From: an uncultured Erysipelotrichaceae bacterium
GTDB lineage: Bacteria; Bacillota_I; Bacilli_A; Erysipelotrichales; Coprobacillaceae
Direction of reading: 5' to 3'
DNA: 6,713 nucleotides
Assembly: GCA_947573745.1 (NCBI GenBank)
Contig: CANPGX010000056.1
Coordinates: forward strand, 1-6,713
Each line of letters opens with the position of its first letter. The first letter of the stretch is position 1. Both the position numbers and the translations under genes were made by a program. Below are positions 1 through 5,729 of the stretch, piece by piece. The notes below the pieces were generated by a model. It was not told the DNA's origin and did not search any database. It saw only the letters and a list, made by a program, of their open reading frames with translations.

Positions 1-1
1 A

Positions 2-973
2 GATGGTAAAGGCAATAAGATGTCAAAATCTTTAGGAAATACGATCGATCCAATTAAGTTAGTGAATCAATACGGTGCCGATATTTTACGTTTATGGGCC
101 ACTTCTGTAGCTTATCAGTCAGATGTGCGTATTTCAGATGAAATCATGAAACAGATTGCAGAAAATTATCGTAAGATCCGTAATACAATGCGTTTTATCT
201 TAGGTAATTTAAATGACTTTAAAGCCAAGGATGTTGTGCCAGTAGAAAAATTAGAAAAAGTAGATCAATATATGCTGATTCAATTAAATCATTTAGTTGA
301 AAGTTATCATGAAGCTTTTGAAAAATATGATTTTGCTGAAGCTAATCAGTGCATTTTGAATCATTTTACGAATGTCTTAAGTGCTTTCTATATGGACTTT
401 ACAAAAGATATTCTCTATATTGAAAAAGAAGACAGTGTCAGAAGAAGACAAGTTCAAACAGTCCTTTATCATTATGCTAAGACGATGATGAAATTATTAT
501 CACCAATTCTTGTCTTTACAAGTGAAGAACTTCATGATCATTTCCATTGTGATGATCATCAAGAAGCTTCTGTTTTCCTGGAACCACTTCCTGAAAAACA
601 TAGGGTAGCTGATGAAGAAGATATCGTTACTTTATTTGATCAATTATTAGCGGTGCGTAAAGATGTCTTAAAAGCTTTAGAAAAAATTAGAAATGAAAAA
701 GTGATTGGTAATGCTTTGGAAGCTAAAGTGACTTTAGCTTTAAAAGAAGAGACTTGTTTAGTTAAAACACTTGAAAAAGATTTAAAACAACTTTTCATTG
801 TGAGCAAGGTGAATTTAGTTGAAGATCATGATGGATTGGAAGAATATGATGCTAGCTATATCAAAGTAGAGAAATTTAATGGGGTACAATGTCCTCGTTG
901 TTGGAACTATTTTGAAGAGGATGAGATGGTGGATGGTCTTTGCCCACGTTGTCATCATGTGTTAAATGATTAA
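2..973 (+). CDS. ileS: Isoleucyl-tRNA synthetase, C-terminal part (5' end outside window)
   Basis: Charges tRNA-Ile with isoleucine in the cytoplasm (class I aminoacyl-tRNA synthetase). The reading frame is already open at base 2, so the first in-window ATG (20) is internal and not a start. The frame opens with DGKGNKMSKSLGN, which holds the KMSKS loop of the catalytic core. An alpha-helical anticodon-binding domain follows, beginning around YRKIRNTMRF (about 167-200). The protein ends in a zinc-binding tail with two Cys pairs, CPRC (codons at 890 and 899) and CPRC (codons at 941 and 950), typical of bacterial-type IleS. About 323 residues are visible. Bacterial IleS usually has a little over 900, so roughly the N-terminal two thirds lie upstream. 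A T-box leader, common for this gene in Bacillota, could not be assessed. The gene ends directly in a terminator. Identification is secure. Confidence 0.97.
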   Translation, partial: DGKGNKMSKSLGNTIDPIKLVNQYGADILRLWATSVAYQSDVRISDEIMKQIAENYRKIRNTMRFILGNLNDFKAKDVVPVEKLEKVDQYMLIQLNHLVESYHEAFEKYDFAEANQCILNHFTNVLSAFYMDFTKDILYIEKEDSVRRRQVQTVLYHYAKTMMKLLSPILVFTSEELHDHFHCDDHQEASVFLEPLPEKHRVADEEDIVTLFDQLLAVRKDVLKALEKIRNEKVIGNALEAKVTLALKEETCLVKTLEKDLKQLFIVSKVNLVEDHDGLEEYDASYIKVEKFNGVQCPRCWNYFEEDEMVDGLCPRCHHVLND

Positions 974-1003
974 TCGTATGAAATATTCATACGATTTTCT
1001 TTT
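972..1003 (+). terminator. Intrinsic terminator of ileS
   Basis: A perfect 11-bp inverted repeat (972-982 AATCGTATGAA with 986-996 TTCATACGATT) has a 3-nt loop and runs into TTTTCTTTT. The left arm begins inside the ileS stop codon TAA (971-973), so the last ribosome and the hairpin share sequence. Confidence 0.9.
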
Positions 1004-1071
1004 ATAAAGCGGTCATATTTTAATAAAAGCGTGGGAAAATAAGGAAAAAGAAAGTTTTTGGTGAAAAAACA

Positions 1072-1101
1072 TTGTTGTTGTCATGAAAATAGTGATATCA
1101 T
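1072..1101 (+). promoter_or_regulatory. Candidate sigma-A promoter of degV (extended -10)
   Basis: TGATATCAT at 1093-1101 is an extended -10 element (TGn followed by TATCAT, 5 of 6 to TATAAT). TTGTTG at 1072-1077 is a weak -35 with an 18-nt spacer. Transcription would begin near 1108, leaving a leader of about 28 nt. The ileS terminator upstream makes a separate promoter necessary. The rest of 1004-1071 is A-rich, and I see no riboswitch or stem-loop in it. Confidence 0.5.
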
Positions 1102-1135
1102 ATTTAAAATAGATGAAAGAGGTACATAGATTAAA

Positions 1136-1969
1136 ATGATTAAAATTATAACAGATTCCTCAGCACTGATCGGTGTCCAAGAAGGAAAGCAGATAGGTAT
1201 AGAAGTCATTCCTTTAAGAGTGGCTATAGAAGGAAAAACATATCGTGATTTTGAAGAAATCAGTGCTAAAGATTTCTGTGATAAAATTGCTCAAGGTGCT
1301 ATTCCAACATCTTCTTTACCACCTATTGGAGAAATCATAGAGTCCTATGAAACTTATCAAGAAGATGAAATTCTGAGTATTCATATGGCACAAGGATTAT
1401 CGAGTACATATGAAGCAGCCTTGAGTGCCAGAGAAAGTGTCGAACATAAACAAAACATTCATGTCGTTAATTCGAAAACATTATGTGGGCCACAGCGTCA
1501 ACTTGTTTTGGAGGCGCTAAAATTAGTGCATAGTGGTAAAAATATGGAGGAAATCCTTGGTGATTTGAATCAACGAATAGATTCAGTCATTTCATTTTTG
1601 ATTCCACAAGATTTTGGATTCTTAAAAAGAGGTGGACGATTAACCCCATTAGCGGCTACTTTAGGAGGCTTGTTGAAAATTGTACCTGTCGTTAAGCAAA
1701 CACCAGAAGGTAGACTTGAAAAGTTTGCGACAAAGCGTACGTATGCTAAAGCGGTAGATGCTATTATCAGTGATTTAAAGAAACATATTCAAGATCAAGA
1801 ATATCAATTTTTTGTATCTCATGCTTTTAATATAGAAAAAGTAGAACTTGTTAAAAAGAAATTAAGAGAAACTTTTGAAAATTGTAGTATTACACAGTTA
1901 GATTTATCTCCTGCTTTTATTACTCAAGGTGGACCTTATTGTGTAGCTATCCAAGCGATGAAAAAGTAA
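1136..1969 (+). CDS. DegV family fatty-acid-binding protein
   Basis: DegV proteins are soluble two-domain proteins that bind a long-chain fatty acid. In Gram-positives the related FakB proteins present fatty acids to the kinase FakA for phosphorylation. The 277 residues match the usual family length of about 280. The N-terminus MIKIITDSSA is the family's opening strand and loop. TSSLPP (58-63) and GLSSTYEAA (87-95) match the Ser/Thr loops that hold the fatty-acid carboxylate. FLKRGGRLTPLAATLGGLLK (162-181) is the conserved glycine-rich segment, and ITQGGPYCVAI (262-272) is the C-terminal GxGP-like loop. Start: ATG 1136 is supported by an in-frame TAG at 1127-1129, but the GAAAGAGG ribosome site (1115-1122) lies a rather long 13 nt upstream. 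The gene is monocistronic, with a terminator at its end. No fakA is in the window, so a FakB role is inferred only from the family. Confidence 0.93.
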   Translation: MIKIITDSSALIGVQEGKQIGIEVIPLRVAIEGKTYRDFEEISAKDFCDKIAQGAIPTSSLPPIGEIIESYETYQEDEILSIHMAQGLSSTYEAALSARESVEHKQNIHVVNSKTLCGPQRQLVLEALKLVHSGKNMEEILGDLNQRIDSVISFLIPQDFGFLKRGGRLTPLAATLGGLLKIVPVVKQTPEGRLEKFATKRTYAKAVDAIISDLKKHIQDQEYQFFVSHAFNIEKVELVKKKLRETFENCSITQLDLSPAFITQGGPYCVAIQAMKK

Positions 1970-1985
1970 TCATCGCTTTTTCTTT
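1953..1985 (+). terminator. Intrinsic terminator of degV, overlapping its coding end
   Basis: A 9-bp perfect stem (1953-1961 AAGCGATGA with 1970-1978 TCATCGCTT) has an 8-nt loop that contains the degV stop codon TAA (1967-1969). TTTTT then CTTT follow. The left arm encodes the last residues of DegV. Confidence 0.8.
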
Positions 1986-2005
1986 CCTTTTATAGGATTC
2001 TTTTG

Positions 2006-2011
2006 TATAAT
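2006..2011 (+). promoter_or_regulatory. Perfect -10 hexamer (TATAAT) just upstream of lspA
   Basis: TATAAT at 2006-2011 is an exact sigma-A -10 element. No good -35 lies 16-18 nt upstream; that stretch is the T/C-rich tail of the degV terminator (1982-1989). A start about 7 nt downstream would fall near 2018, inside the lspA ribosome binding site, leaving a 5' leader of only about 9 nt. It could be a promoter giving a very short leader, or the cluster may depend on read-through from degV. Confidence 0.45.
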
Positions 2012-2016
2012 GGAAT

Positions 2017-2022
2017 AGGTGA
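2017..2022 (+). promoter_or_regulatory. Ribosome binding site that fixes the lspA start
   Basis: AGGTGA lies 4 nt before ATG 2027. It supports that ATG over the in-frame TTG at 2003, which would place the -10 hexamer inside the gene and add eight residues (MYNGIGDF) ahead of an already typical LspA N-terminus. Confidence 0.65.
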
Positions 2023-2026
2023 TTTT

Positions 2027-2521
2027 ATGAAACAAAAGAAAGAATTTCTTTTTTATGTCTTTGTTTTTTTAATGACTTTATGTTTTGATCAATGGTCCAA
2101 GTATATGGTGGATCATAAAATAATGTTGCATCAAAGTATTCCTGTGATTCCTGGATTTTTTTCTTTGACCTATGCTAGAAACACAGGGGCTGCTTGGAGT
2201 ATGTTAGAAGGAAAAATGATGTTTTTTTATGGCATCACATTGATTGCCGTTGTTGCTTTGGGATATTATTTTAAACAGAGTCAGTCACATGAGAAGTTGA
2301 CGCGATTAGGGATTGTCTTGATTTTTTCTGGGACAATAGGCAACTTTATAGATCGTCTTTGTTTTCAATATGTACGAGATTTTTTAGATTTTGTGATTTT
2401 TGGCTATGATTTTCCAATCTTTAATATTGCTGATAGTCTTATTTGTATAGGTGTTTTTTTAATGATTGTTGAATTAATGAATGAGGAGCATCAATGGTGG
2501 AAACTATCGAAATCATCGTAG
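2027..2521 (+). CDS. lspA: Lipoprotein signal peptidase (signal peptidase II)
   Basis: An integral membrane aspartyl protease that removes the signal peptide from prolipoproteins after diacylglycerol transfer to the lipobox Cys. It has 164 residues from ATG 2027, normal for the family. Four hydrophobic segments are visible at about residues 7-20, 65-82, 94-108 and 131-149. Family motifs are complete: DQWSK (21-25), ARNTGAAW (50-57), GNFIDR (105-110), VRDF (116-119) and FNIADS (132-137). By comparison with known LspA the catalytic pair should be D118 and D136. An in-frame TTG at 2003 would lengthen the protein by eight residues but is less likely because of the ribosome site and the overlapping -10 sequence. 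The gene overlaps the next by 28 nt, so the two are probably translationally coupled. The ileS-lspA-rluD neighbourhood is common in Bacillota. Identification is secure. Confidence 0.96.
   Translation: MKQKKEFLFYVFVFLMTLCFDQWSKYMVDHKIMLHQSIPVIPGFFSLTYARNTGAAWSMLEGKMMFFYGITLIAVVALGYYFKQSQSHEKLTRLGIVLIFSGTIGNFIDRLCFQYVRDFLDFVIFGYDFPIFNIADSLICIGVFLMIVELMNEEHQWWKLSKSS
2483..2488 (+). promoter_or_regulatory. Ribosome binding site of the pseudouridine synthase, inside lspA
   Basis: GAGGAG lies 5 nt before ATG 2494, within the lspA reading frame. It fixes the downstream start and supports a genuine 28-nt gene overlap rather than a mis-called start. Confidence 0.75.
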
Positions 2522-3396
2522 AACAACAAGATATTCGTTTGGATAAATTGTTGTCAGATCAATTGAATATGTCGCGTACACAGATACAATCTATGTTAGA
2601 AGAAGATGTTAGTGTCAATGGAAAAAAGGAGAAAGCCAGTTATAAAGTCAAAGTAGGGGATCGTATTCTTGTTTCCATAAGGGAAGCCAAGACGTATGCC
2701 ATTGAGGCACAGGATATTCCTTTGGATATCGTTTATGAAGATCATGATGTGATTGTGGTAAATAAAGAAAGTGGTATGATCGTTCATCCTTCTTCAGGTA
2801 TTTATACAGGAACATTGGTCAATGCTTTAATGTTTCATTGTCATGATCTTTCTGGAATCAATGGTGTGAATCGTCCGGGAATTGTCCATCGTATTGATAA
2901 AGAAACAAGTGGTTTGTTGGTGATTGCTAAAAATGATTTGGCTCATCAAGGTTTATCATTACAATTAAAAGACCATTCTATGCAAAGAGAATATATCGCT
3001 TTAGTTCATGGGGTAATTGAACATGATCGTGGTACGATTCAGGCACCTATTGGTCGTGATAGTCAAGATCGTCAAAAAATGTGTGTGACGAAAAATAATA
3101 GTAAGGAAGCCATCACGCATTTTCATGTGTTACAGCGATTTAAAGATTTTACATTACTTTCATGTCGTCTGGAAACAGGACGGACACATCAAATTCGTGT
3201 TCATATGGCCTTTATTAAGCATCCTGTTTATGGCGATCCGAAATATGGCAAGAGAAAAGATGATATCAGTCATGGACAATACTTACATGCCAAGACGTTA
3301 GGGTTTGTTCATCCTATCACTCAAGAATGGATGGCATTTGATAGTGCTTTACCGGATTGGTTTGAAGAAAAAATCAGCACTTTAATGAAAATATAG
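2494..3396 (+). CDS. rluD: RluD-type 23S rRNA pseudouridine synthase (RluA family)
   Basis: Converts specific uridines in large-subunit rRNA to pseudouridine. It has 300 residues, typical for the S4-domain-containing RluA family. An S4 RNA-binding domain spans about 13-62 (RLDKLLSDQL through KVGDRILV). The catalytic domain follows, beginning at DIPLDIVYEDHDVIVVNK. The active-site motif HRIDKETSGLLVIAKND (132-148) places the catalytic aspartate at D135. The motif GRTHQIRVHM (229-238) and then HPVYGDPKYG (243-252) complete the conserved core. The start is fixed by the GAGGAG site within lspA. The gene follows lspA with a 28-nt overlap and precedes the dCMP deaminase by 13 nt, so it sits mid-operon. 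The rluD symbol is by family and position; the exact uridines modified cannot be read from the sequence, and paralogues of this family look alike. Confidence 0.92.
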   Translation: MVETIEIIVEQQDIRLDKLLSDQLNMSRTQIQSMLEEDVSVNGKKEKASYKVKVGDRILVSIREAKTYAIEAQDIPLDIVYEDHDVIVVNKESGMIVHPSSGIYTGTLVNALMFHCHDLSGINGVNRPGIVHRIDKETSGLLVIAKNDLAHQGLSLQLKDHSMQREYIALVHGVIEHDRGTIQAPIGRDSQDRQKMCVTKNNSKEAITHFHVLQRFKDFTLLSCRLETGRTHQIRVHMAFIKHPVYGDPKYGKRKDDISHGQYLHAKTLGFVHPITQEWMAFDSALPDWFEEKISTLMKI

Positions 3397-3409
3397 GGGA
3401 GGAAAATCA

Positions 3410-3874
3410 ATGAAAAAAATTATTTCATGGCAACAATATTTTATGTCTATCGCAAAACTATCTGCTTATCGCTCTAAAGATCCTAATACTCAGGTAGGTG
3501 CATGCATTGTCAATCCAGAATATAAAATTGTAGGGGTCGGTTATAACGGTTTACCTTGGGGATGTGAAGATGAAGATTTTCCATGGGAAGTTCGTGAAGG
3601 ATCACTTTATCAAACAAAGTATCCTTATGTTGTTCATGCGGAGTTAAATGCGATTTTAAATAGTAGCTATTCTTTAAAAGGATGTGCTATCTATGTTTCT
3701 TTATTTCCTTGTCATGAGTGTGTCAAAGCTATCATTCAAAGTGGTATCAAGACGATTTATTATGAAGATGAGAAATATAATGGAACGGAAAGTGATCGGG
3801 CAGCTAAACGTATGTTGGATGCTGCAGGGGTAGCTTATATTCGATTAGATCCTATAGATATTGAAATCAAGTAG
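3410..3874 (+). CDS. Deoxycytidylate (dCMP) deaminase family protein
   Basis: A zinc-dependent deaminase, probably converting dCMP to dUMP, which supplies thymidylate synthesis. Its 154 residues match the compact bacterial dCMP deaminases, a group that includes ComEB of Bacillus. H76-A77-E78 provides one zinc ligand and the proton-shuttling glutamate. PCHEC (100-104) provides C101 and C104 as the other ligands. N-terminal SKDPNTQVGACIV (22-34) and GYNGLPWG (44-51) are typical nucleotide-site segments of this group. SDRAAKRMLDAAGV (128-141) is the usual C-terminal helix. A strong AGGGGAGG ribosome site (3395-3402), which overlaps the preceding stop codon, lies 7 nt before ATG 3410. It is last in the lspA cluster and followed by a terminator. 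A related deaminase specificity cannot be excluded, but the fit to dCMP deaminase is good. I leave the symbol empty because no competence genes are nearby. Confidence 0.92.
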   Translation: MKKIISWQQYFMSIAKLSAYRSKDPNTQVGACIVNPEYKIVGVGYNGLPWGCEDEDFPWEVREGSLYQTKYPYVVHAELNAILNSSYSLKGCAIYVSLFPCHECVKAIIQSGIKTIYYEDEKYNGTESDRAAKRMLDAAGVAYIRLDPIDIEIK

Positions 3875-3880
3875 TAGATG

Positions 3881-3913
3881 AGTATGTGCTTTTTAAAAGG
3901 ACATACTTTTTTT
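3881..3913 (+). terminator. Intrinsic terminator of the lspA cluster
   Basis: A 7-bp outer stem (3881-3887 AGTATGT with 3901-3907 ACATACT) encloses a second self-complementary stretch, CTTTTTAAAAG, and is followed by seven T residues (3907-3913). It begins 7 nt after the deaminase stop codon. Confidence 0.85.
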
Positions 3914-3941
3914 GCCTTAATTAATGTGGAAAAAAGATATT

Positions 3942-3971
3942 TTGACATGAATGTGCACCTTACGATAAGAT
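3942..3971 (+). promoter_or_regulatory. Sigma-A promoter of the 6-phospho-beta-glucosidase
   Basis: A consensus -35 TTGACA (3942-3947) stands 18 nt from TAAGAT (3966-3971, 4 of 6 to TATAAT). Transcription would start near 3978, giving a leader of about 20 nt. A strong ribosome site AGGAGG (3985-3990) lies 8 nt before ATG 3999. I see no catabolite-response (cre) element and no antiterminator stem-loop here, so the mode of sugar control is not evident. Confidence 0.65.
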
Positions 3972-3998
3972 AAAGGTAGTTTATAGGAGGATAAAATC

Positions 3999-5465
3999 AT
4001 GAAATTTGATAAGAATTTTTATTGGGGTGGTGCGATTGCTGCCAACCAAGCAGAAGGTGCCTGGAATAAAGATGGTAGAGGGATGGCACGTACAGATGTT
4101 ACGACTGGGGGAAGTGTGAATACACCACGTATGGTGACGTTTATGGATAAAGATGGACATAAACAGAAGGCCCCTAATCGTGGGTTTAAATTACCTGAAG
4201 GTGCCCATTATGCTGTTTTTGACGATGAATTGTATCCAAATCATGACGGTATTGATTTTTACCATCATTATAAAGAGGATATTGCTTTATTTAAAGAAAT
4301 GGGATTTAAGATGTTCAGATTATCTATCTCATGGTCAAGAATTTACCCTACAGGTGAGGAAGAACAACCTAATCAAGCCGGATTGGATTTCTATCGCCGT
4401 GTTTTTACAGAATTGAGGAATCAAGGCATTGAGCCATTAGTTTCTATTTGGCATTTTGATACACCATTAGCTTTAGAGGAAAAATATGGTGATTGGCAAG
4501 ATCGTCGTTATATTGATTTATATGAAAAATATGTACGTACAATTTTTACAGAATATAAAGGATTGGTTAAATATTGGTTAACGTTTAATGAAATTAATAA
4601 TACGATTAACTTCTTACCAGATGATGCTAGTGATGAAGCGCATCAAGAAGCTTATCAACATTTACACTATCAATTTGTAGCCAGTGCAAGAGCTGTTAAG
4701 ATTGGACATGATATCGATCCTGAAAATAAGATTGGATGTATGATCTGTGGTATTACTTATTATCCAAGTACATGTGATCCTAAAGATATTTTGTTTAATC
4801 GTTCTAAATGGGAAAAAGGTATTTTCTATTGTGGTGATGTACAATGTAAAGGAAAATATCCAACTTTCGCTAAGCGCTTGTGGAAAGAACATCATATTGA
4901 ATTAGATGTGACGGATCAAGATTTAGAGGATTTAAAACAAGGAACTGTAGATATGTATACTTTCTCTTACTATATGTCACAAGCAGTCACAACACATCAT
5001 AATGATGATGTTGTTGGTGGAAATATGTCTTTTGGGGTACGAAATGAATATTTGACTTATTCTGACTGGGGATGGGCATTAGATCCAGATGGATTACAAT
5101 ATTATTTAGAAATGATTTATGATCGTTATGAGAAGCCATTGATGGTTGTAGAAAATGGTTTAGGTGCTTATGATACGGTGGAAGAAGATGGTCGTATACA
5201 TGATCCATTTAGAATTGATTATTATAGACGACATATTCAAGCGATGGCAAAGGCCATTGAAAATGGCGTTGATTTAATCGCTTATACAACATGGGGATGT
5301 ATCGATTTAGTGTCTGCTGGTACAGGGGAAATGAGAAAACGTTATGGTTTTATTTATGTAGATAAACATGATGATGGTACTGGAACGATGAAACGTATGA
5401 AGAAAGATTCATTCTATTGGTATAAAAAAGTGATTGCTTCACAAGGTGAAGATTTAGATGATTAA
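3999..5465 (+). CDS. 6-phospho-beta-glucosidase (glycoside hydrolase family 1)
   Basis: Cytoplasmic retaining hydrolase that splits phosphorylated beta-glucosides such as cellobiose-6-phosphate or aryl-beta-glucoside phosphates after PTS import. Its 488 residues fit the BglA/AscB type, and there is no signal peptide. FYWGGAIAANQAEGAW (7-22) is the GH1 N-terminal signature. TFNEIN (195-200) carries the acid/base E198, with the NEI form usual in 6-phospho enzymes. VVENG (383-387) carries the nucleophile E385. The phosphate-binding residues of the 6-phospho subfamily are present as S439, K447 and Y449 (VSAGTGEMRKRYG). A440 after the serine favours glucosidase; 6-phospho-galactosidases usually have Trp there. 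The end DSFYWYKKVIASQGEDLDD is also typical. The gene is alone between two terminators with its own promoter, and no PTS permease or regulator is visible, so the natural substrate is unresolved. Confidence 0.95.
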   Translation: MKFDKNFYWGGAIAANQAEGAWNKDGRGMARTDVTTGGSVNTPRMVTFMDKDGHKQKAPNRGFKLPEGAHYAVFDDELYPNHDGIDFYHHYKEDIALFKEMGFKMFRLSISWSRIYPTGEEEQPNQAGLDFYRRVFTELRNQGIEPLVSIWHFDTPLALEEKYGDWQDRRYIDLYEKYVRTIFTEYKGLVKYWLTFNEINNTINFLPDDASDEAHQEAYQHLHYQFVASARAVKIGHDIDPENKIGCMICGITYYPSTCDPKDILFNRSKWEKGIFYCGDVQCKGKYPTFAKRLWKEHHIELDVTDQDLEDLKQGTVDMYTFSYYMSQAVTTHHNDDVVGGNMSFGVRNEYLTYSDWGWALDPDGLQYYLEMIYDRYEKPLMVVENGLGAYDTVEEDGRIHDPFRIDYYRRHIQAMAKAIENGVDLIAYTTWGCIDLVSAGTGEMRKRYGFIYVDKHDDGTGTMKRMKKDSFYWYKKVIASQGEDLDD

Positions 5466-5490
5466 GCTAGAGTTGTCTCTAGCTTTTTTT
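5464..5490 (+). terminator. Intrinsic terminator of the glycosidase
   Basis: A perfect 9-bp stem (5464-5472 AAGCTAGAG with 5477-5485 CTCTAGCTT) has a TTGT loop and continues into seven T residues (5484-5490). The left arm starts within the TAA stop codon (5463-5465). Confidence 0.9.
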
Positions 5491-5558
5491 GTTGGGCGCT
5501 CATTTTAGGTAAAATAATAATTTGTTAAAATCCGAATCTTAAAGAACATCTTTCTTCA

Positions 5559-5587
5559 TAGTTTGGTTAGTTTTACGATAGTTTTAC
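5559..5587 (+). repeat. Short direct repeats TAGTTTTAC at 11-bp spacing
   Basis: TAGTTTTAC occurs at 5568-5576 and again at 5579-5587, 11 bp apart, one helical turn. A partial copy, TAGTTTGGT, lies at 5559-5567. The array lies about 50 bp upstream of the -35 of the next gene. Direct repeats with this period are typical binding sites for OmpR/PhoB-type response regulators. Such a role here is inference, and AT-rich repeats this short can arise by chance. Confidence 0.35.
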
Positions 5588-5619
5588 AAGACTTCGACGA
5601 ATTAAACCTATATAAAACA

Positions 5620-5654
5620 AAGAATGAGACTGAAATTCTTGACAAAAAAAGAAT
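5620..5654 (+). promoter_or_regulatory. Possible operator: alternating AAGAAT / ATTCTT half-sites around the -35
   Basis: AAGAAT (5620-5625), its complement ATTCTT (5635-5640) and AAGAAT again (5649-5654) are separated by 9 and 8 nt. The middle copy overlaps the first bases of the -35 TTGACA. The layout would suit a dimeric repressor or a small stem-loop. The half-sites are only six AT-rich bases, so this is a weak call. Confidence 0.25.
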
Positions 5655-5667
5655 TATAAAATATACT
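5639..5667 (+). promoter_or_regulatory. Strong sigma-A promoter of the secreted repeat protein
   Basis: A perfect -35 TTGACA (5639-5644), an optimal 17-nt spacer rich in A, and TATACT (5662-5667, 5 of 6) form the best promoter in the window. Expected start is near 5674, with a leader of about 55 nt. The ribosome site AAGGGAG (5714-5720) lies 9 nt before ATG 5730. The remaining non-coding stretch 5491-5618 has short direct repeats but no open reading frame or RNA gene that I can support. Confidence 0.8.
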
Positions 5668-5729
5668 TTAAATGTGAAAATCATTTATTTCATTAAAAAA
5701 CAAAATTTAAGTAAAGGGAGTGAGTGGAA

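Noticed and set aside
20..22. ATG 20 as the start of ileS
   Set aside because: The frame is open upstream and this Met is the M of the KMSKS motif, an internal residue.
1004..1135. Possible riboswitch or small RNA before degV
   Set aside because: The stretch is A-rich without stable inverted repeats, and a likely -10 element near 1096 leaves only a short leader.
2003..2026. TTG start for lspA at 2003
   Set aside because: It would put the TATAAT hexamer inside the coding region and add eight residues outside the normal LspA N-terminus. ATG 2027 has its own AGGTGA site.
3914..3984. Catabolite-response (cre) element upstream of the glycosidase
   Set aside because: No sequence with the required central CG and flanking inverted arms fits the consensus.
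2596..5208. Other alternative-frame open stretches within the pseudouridine synthase and glycosidase genes
   Set aside because: They lie wholly inside confidently identified genes, have no ribosome binding site, and show no recognisable protein features.
5559..5587. LytTR-type (AgrA/ComE-like) binding site
   Set aside because: TAGTTT resembles part of such sites, but the 11-bp period does not match the roughly 21-bp spacing of LytTR direct repeats.
5624..5659. Small peptide starting at ATG 5624
   Set aside because: It stops after 11 codons (TAA 5657-5659), overlaps the promoter and has no ribosome binding site.
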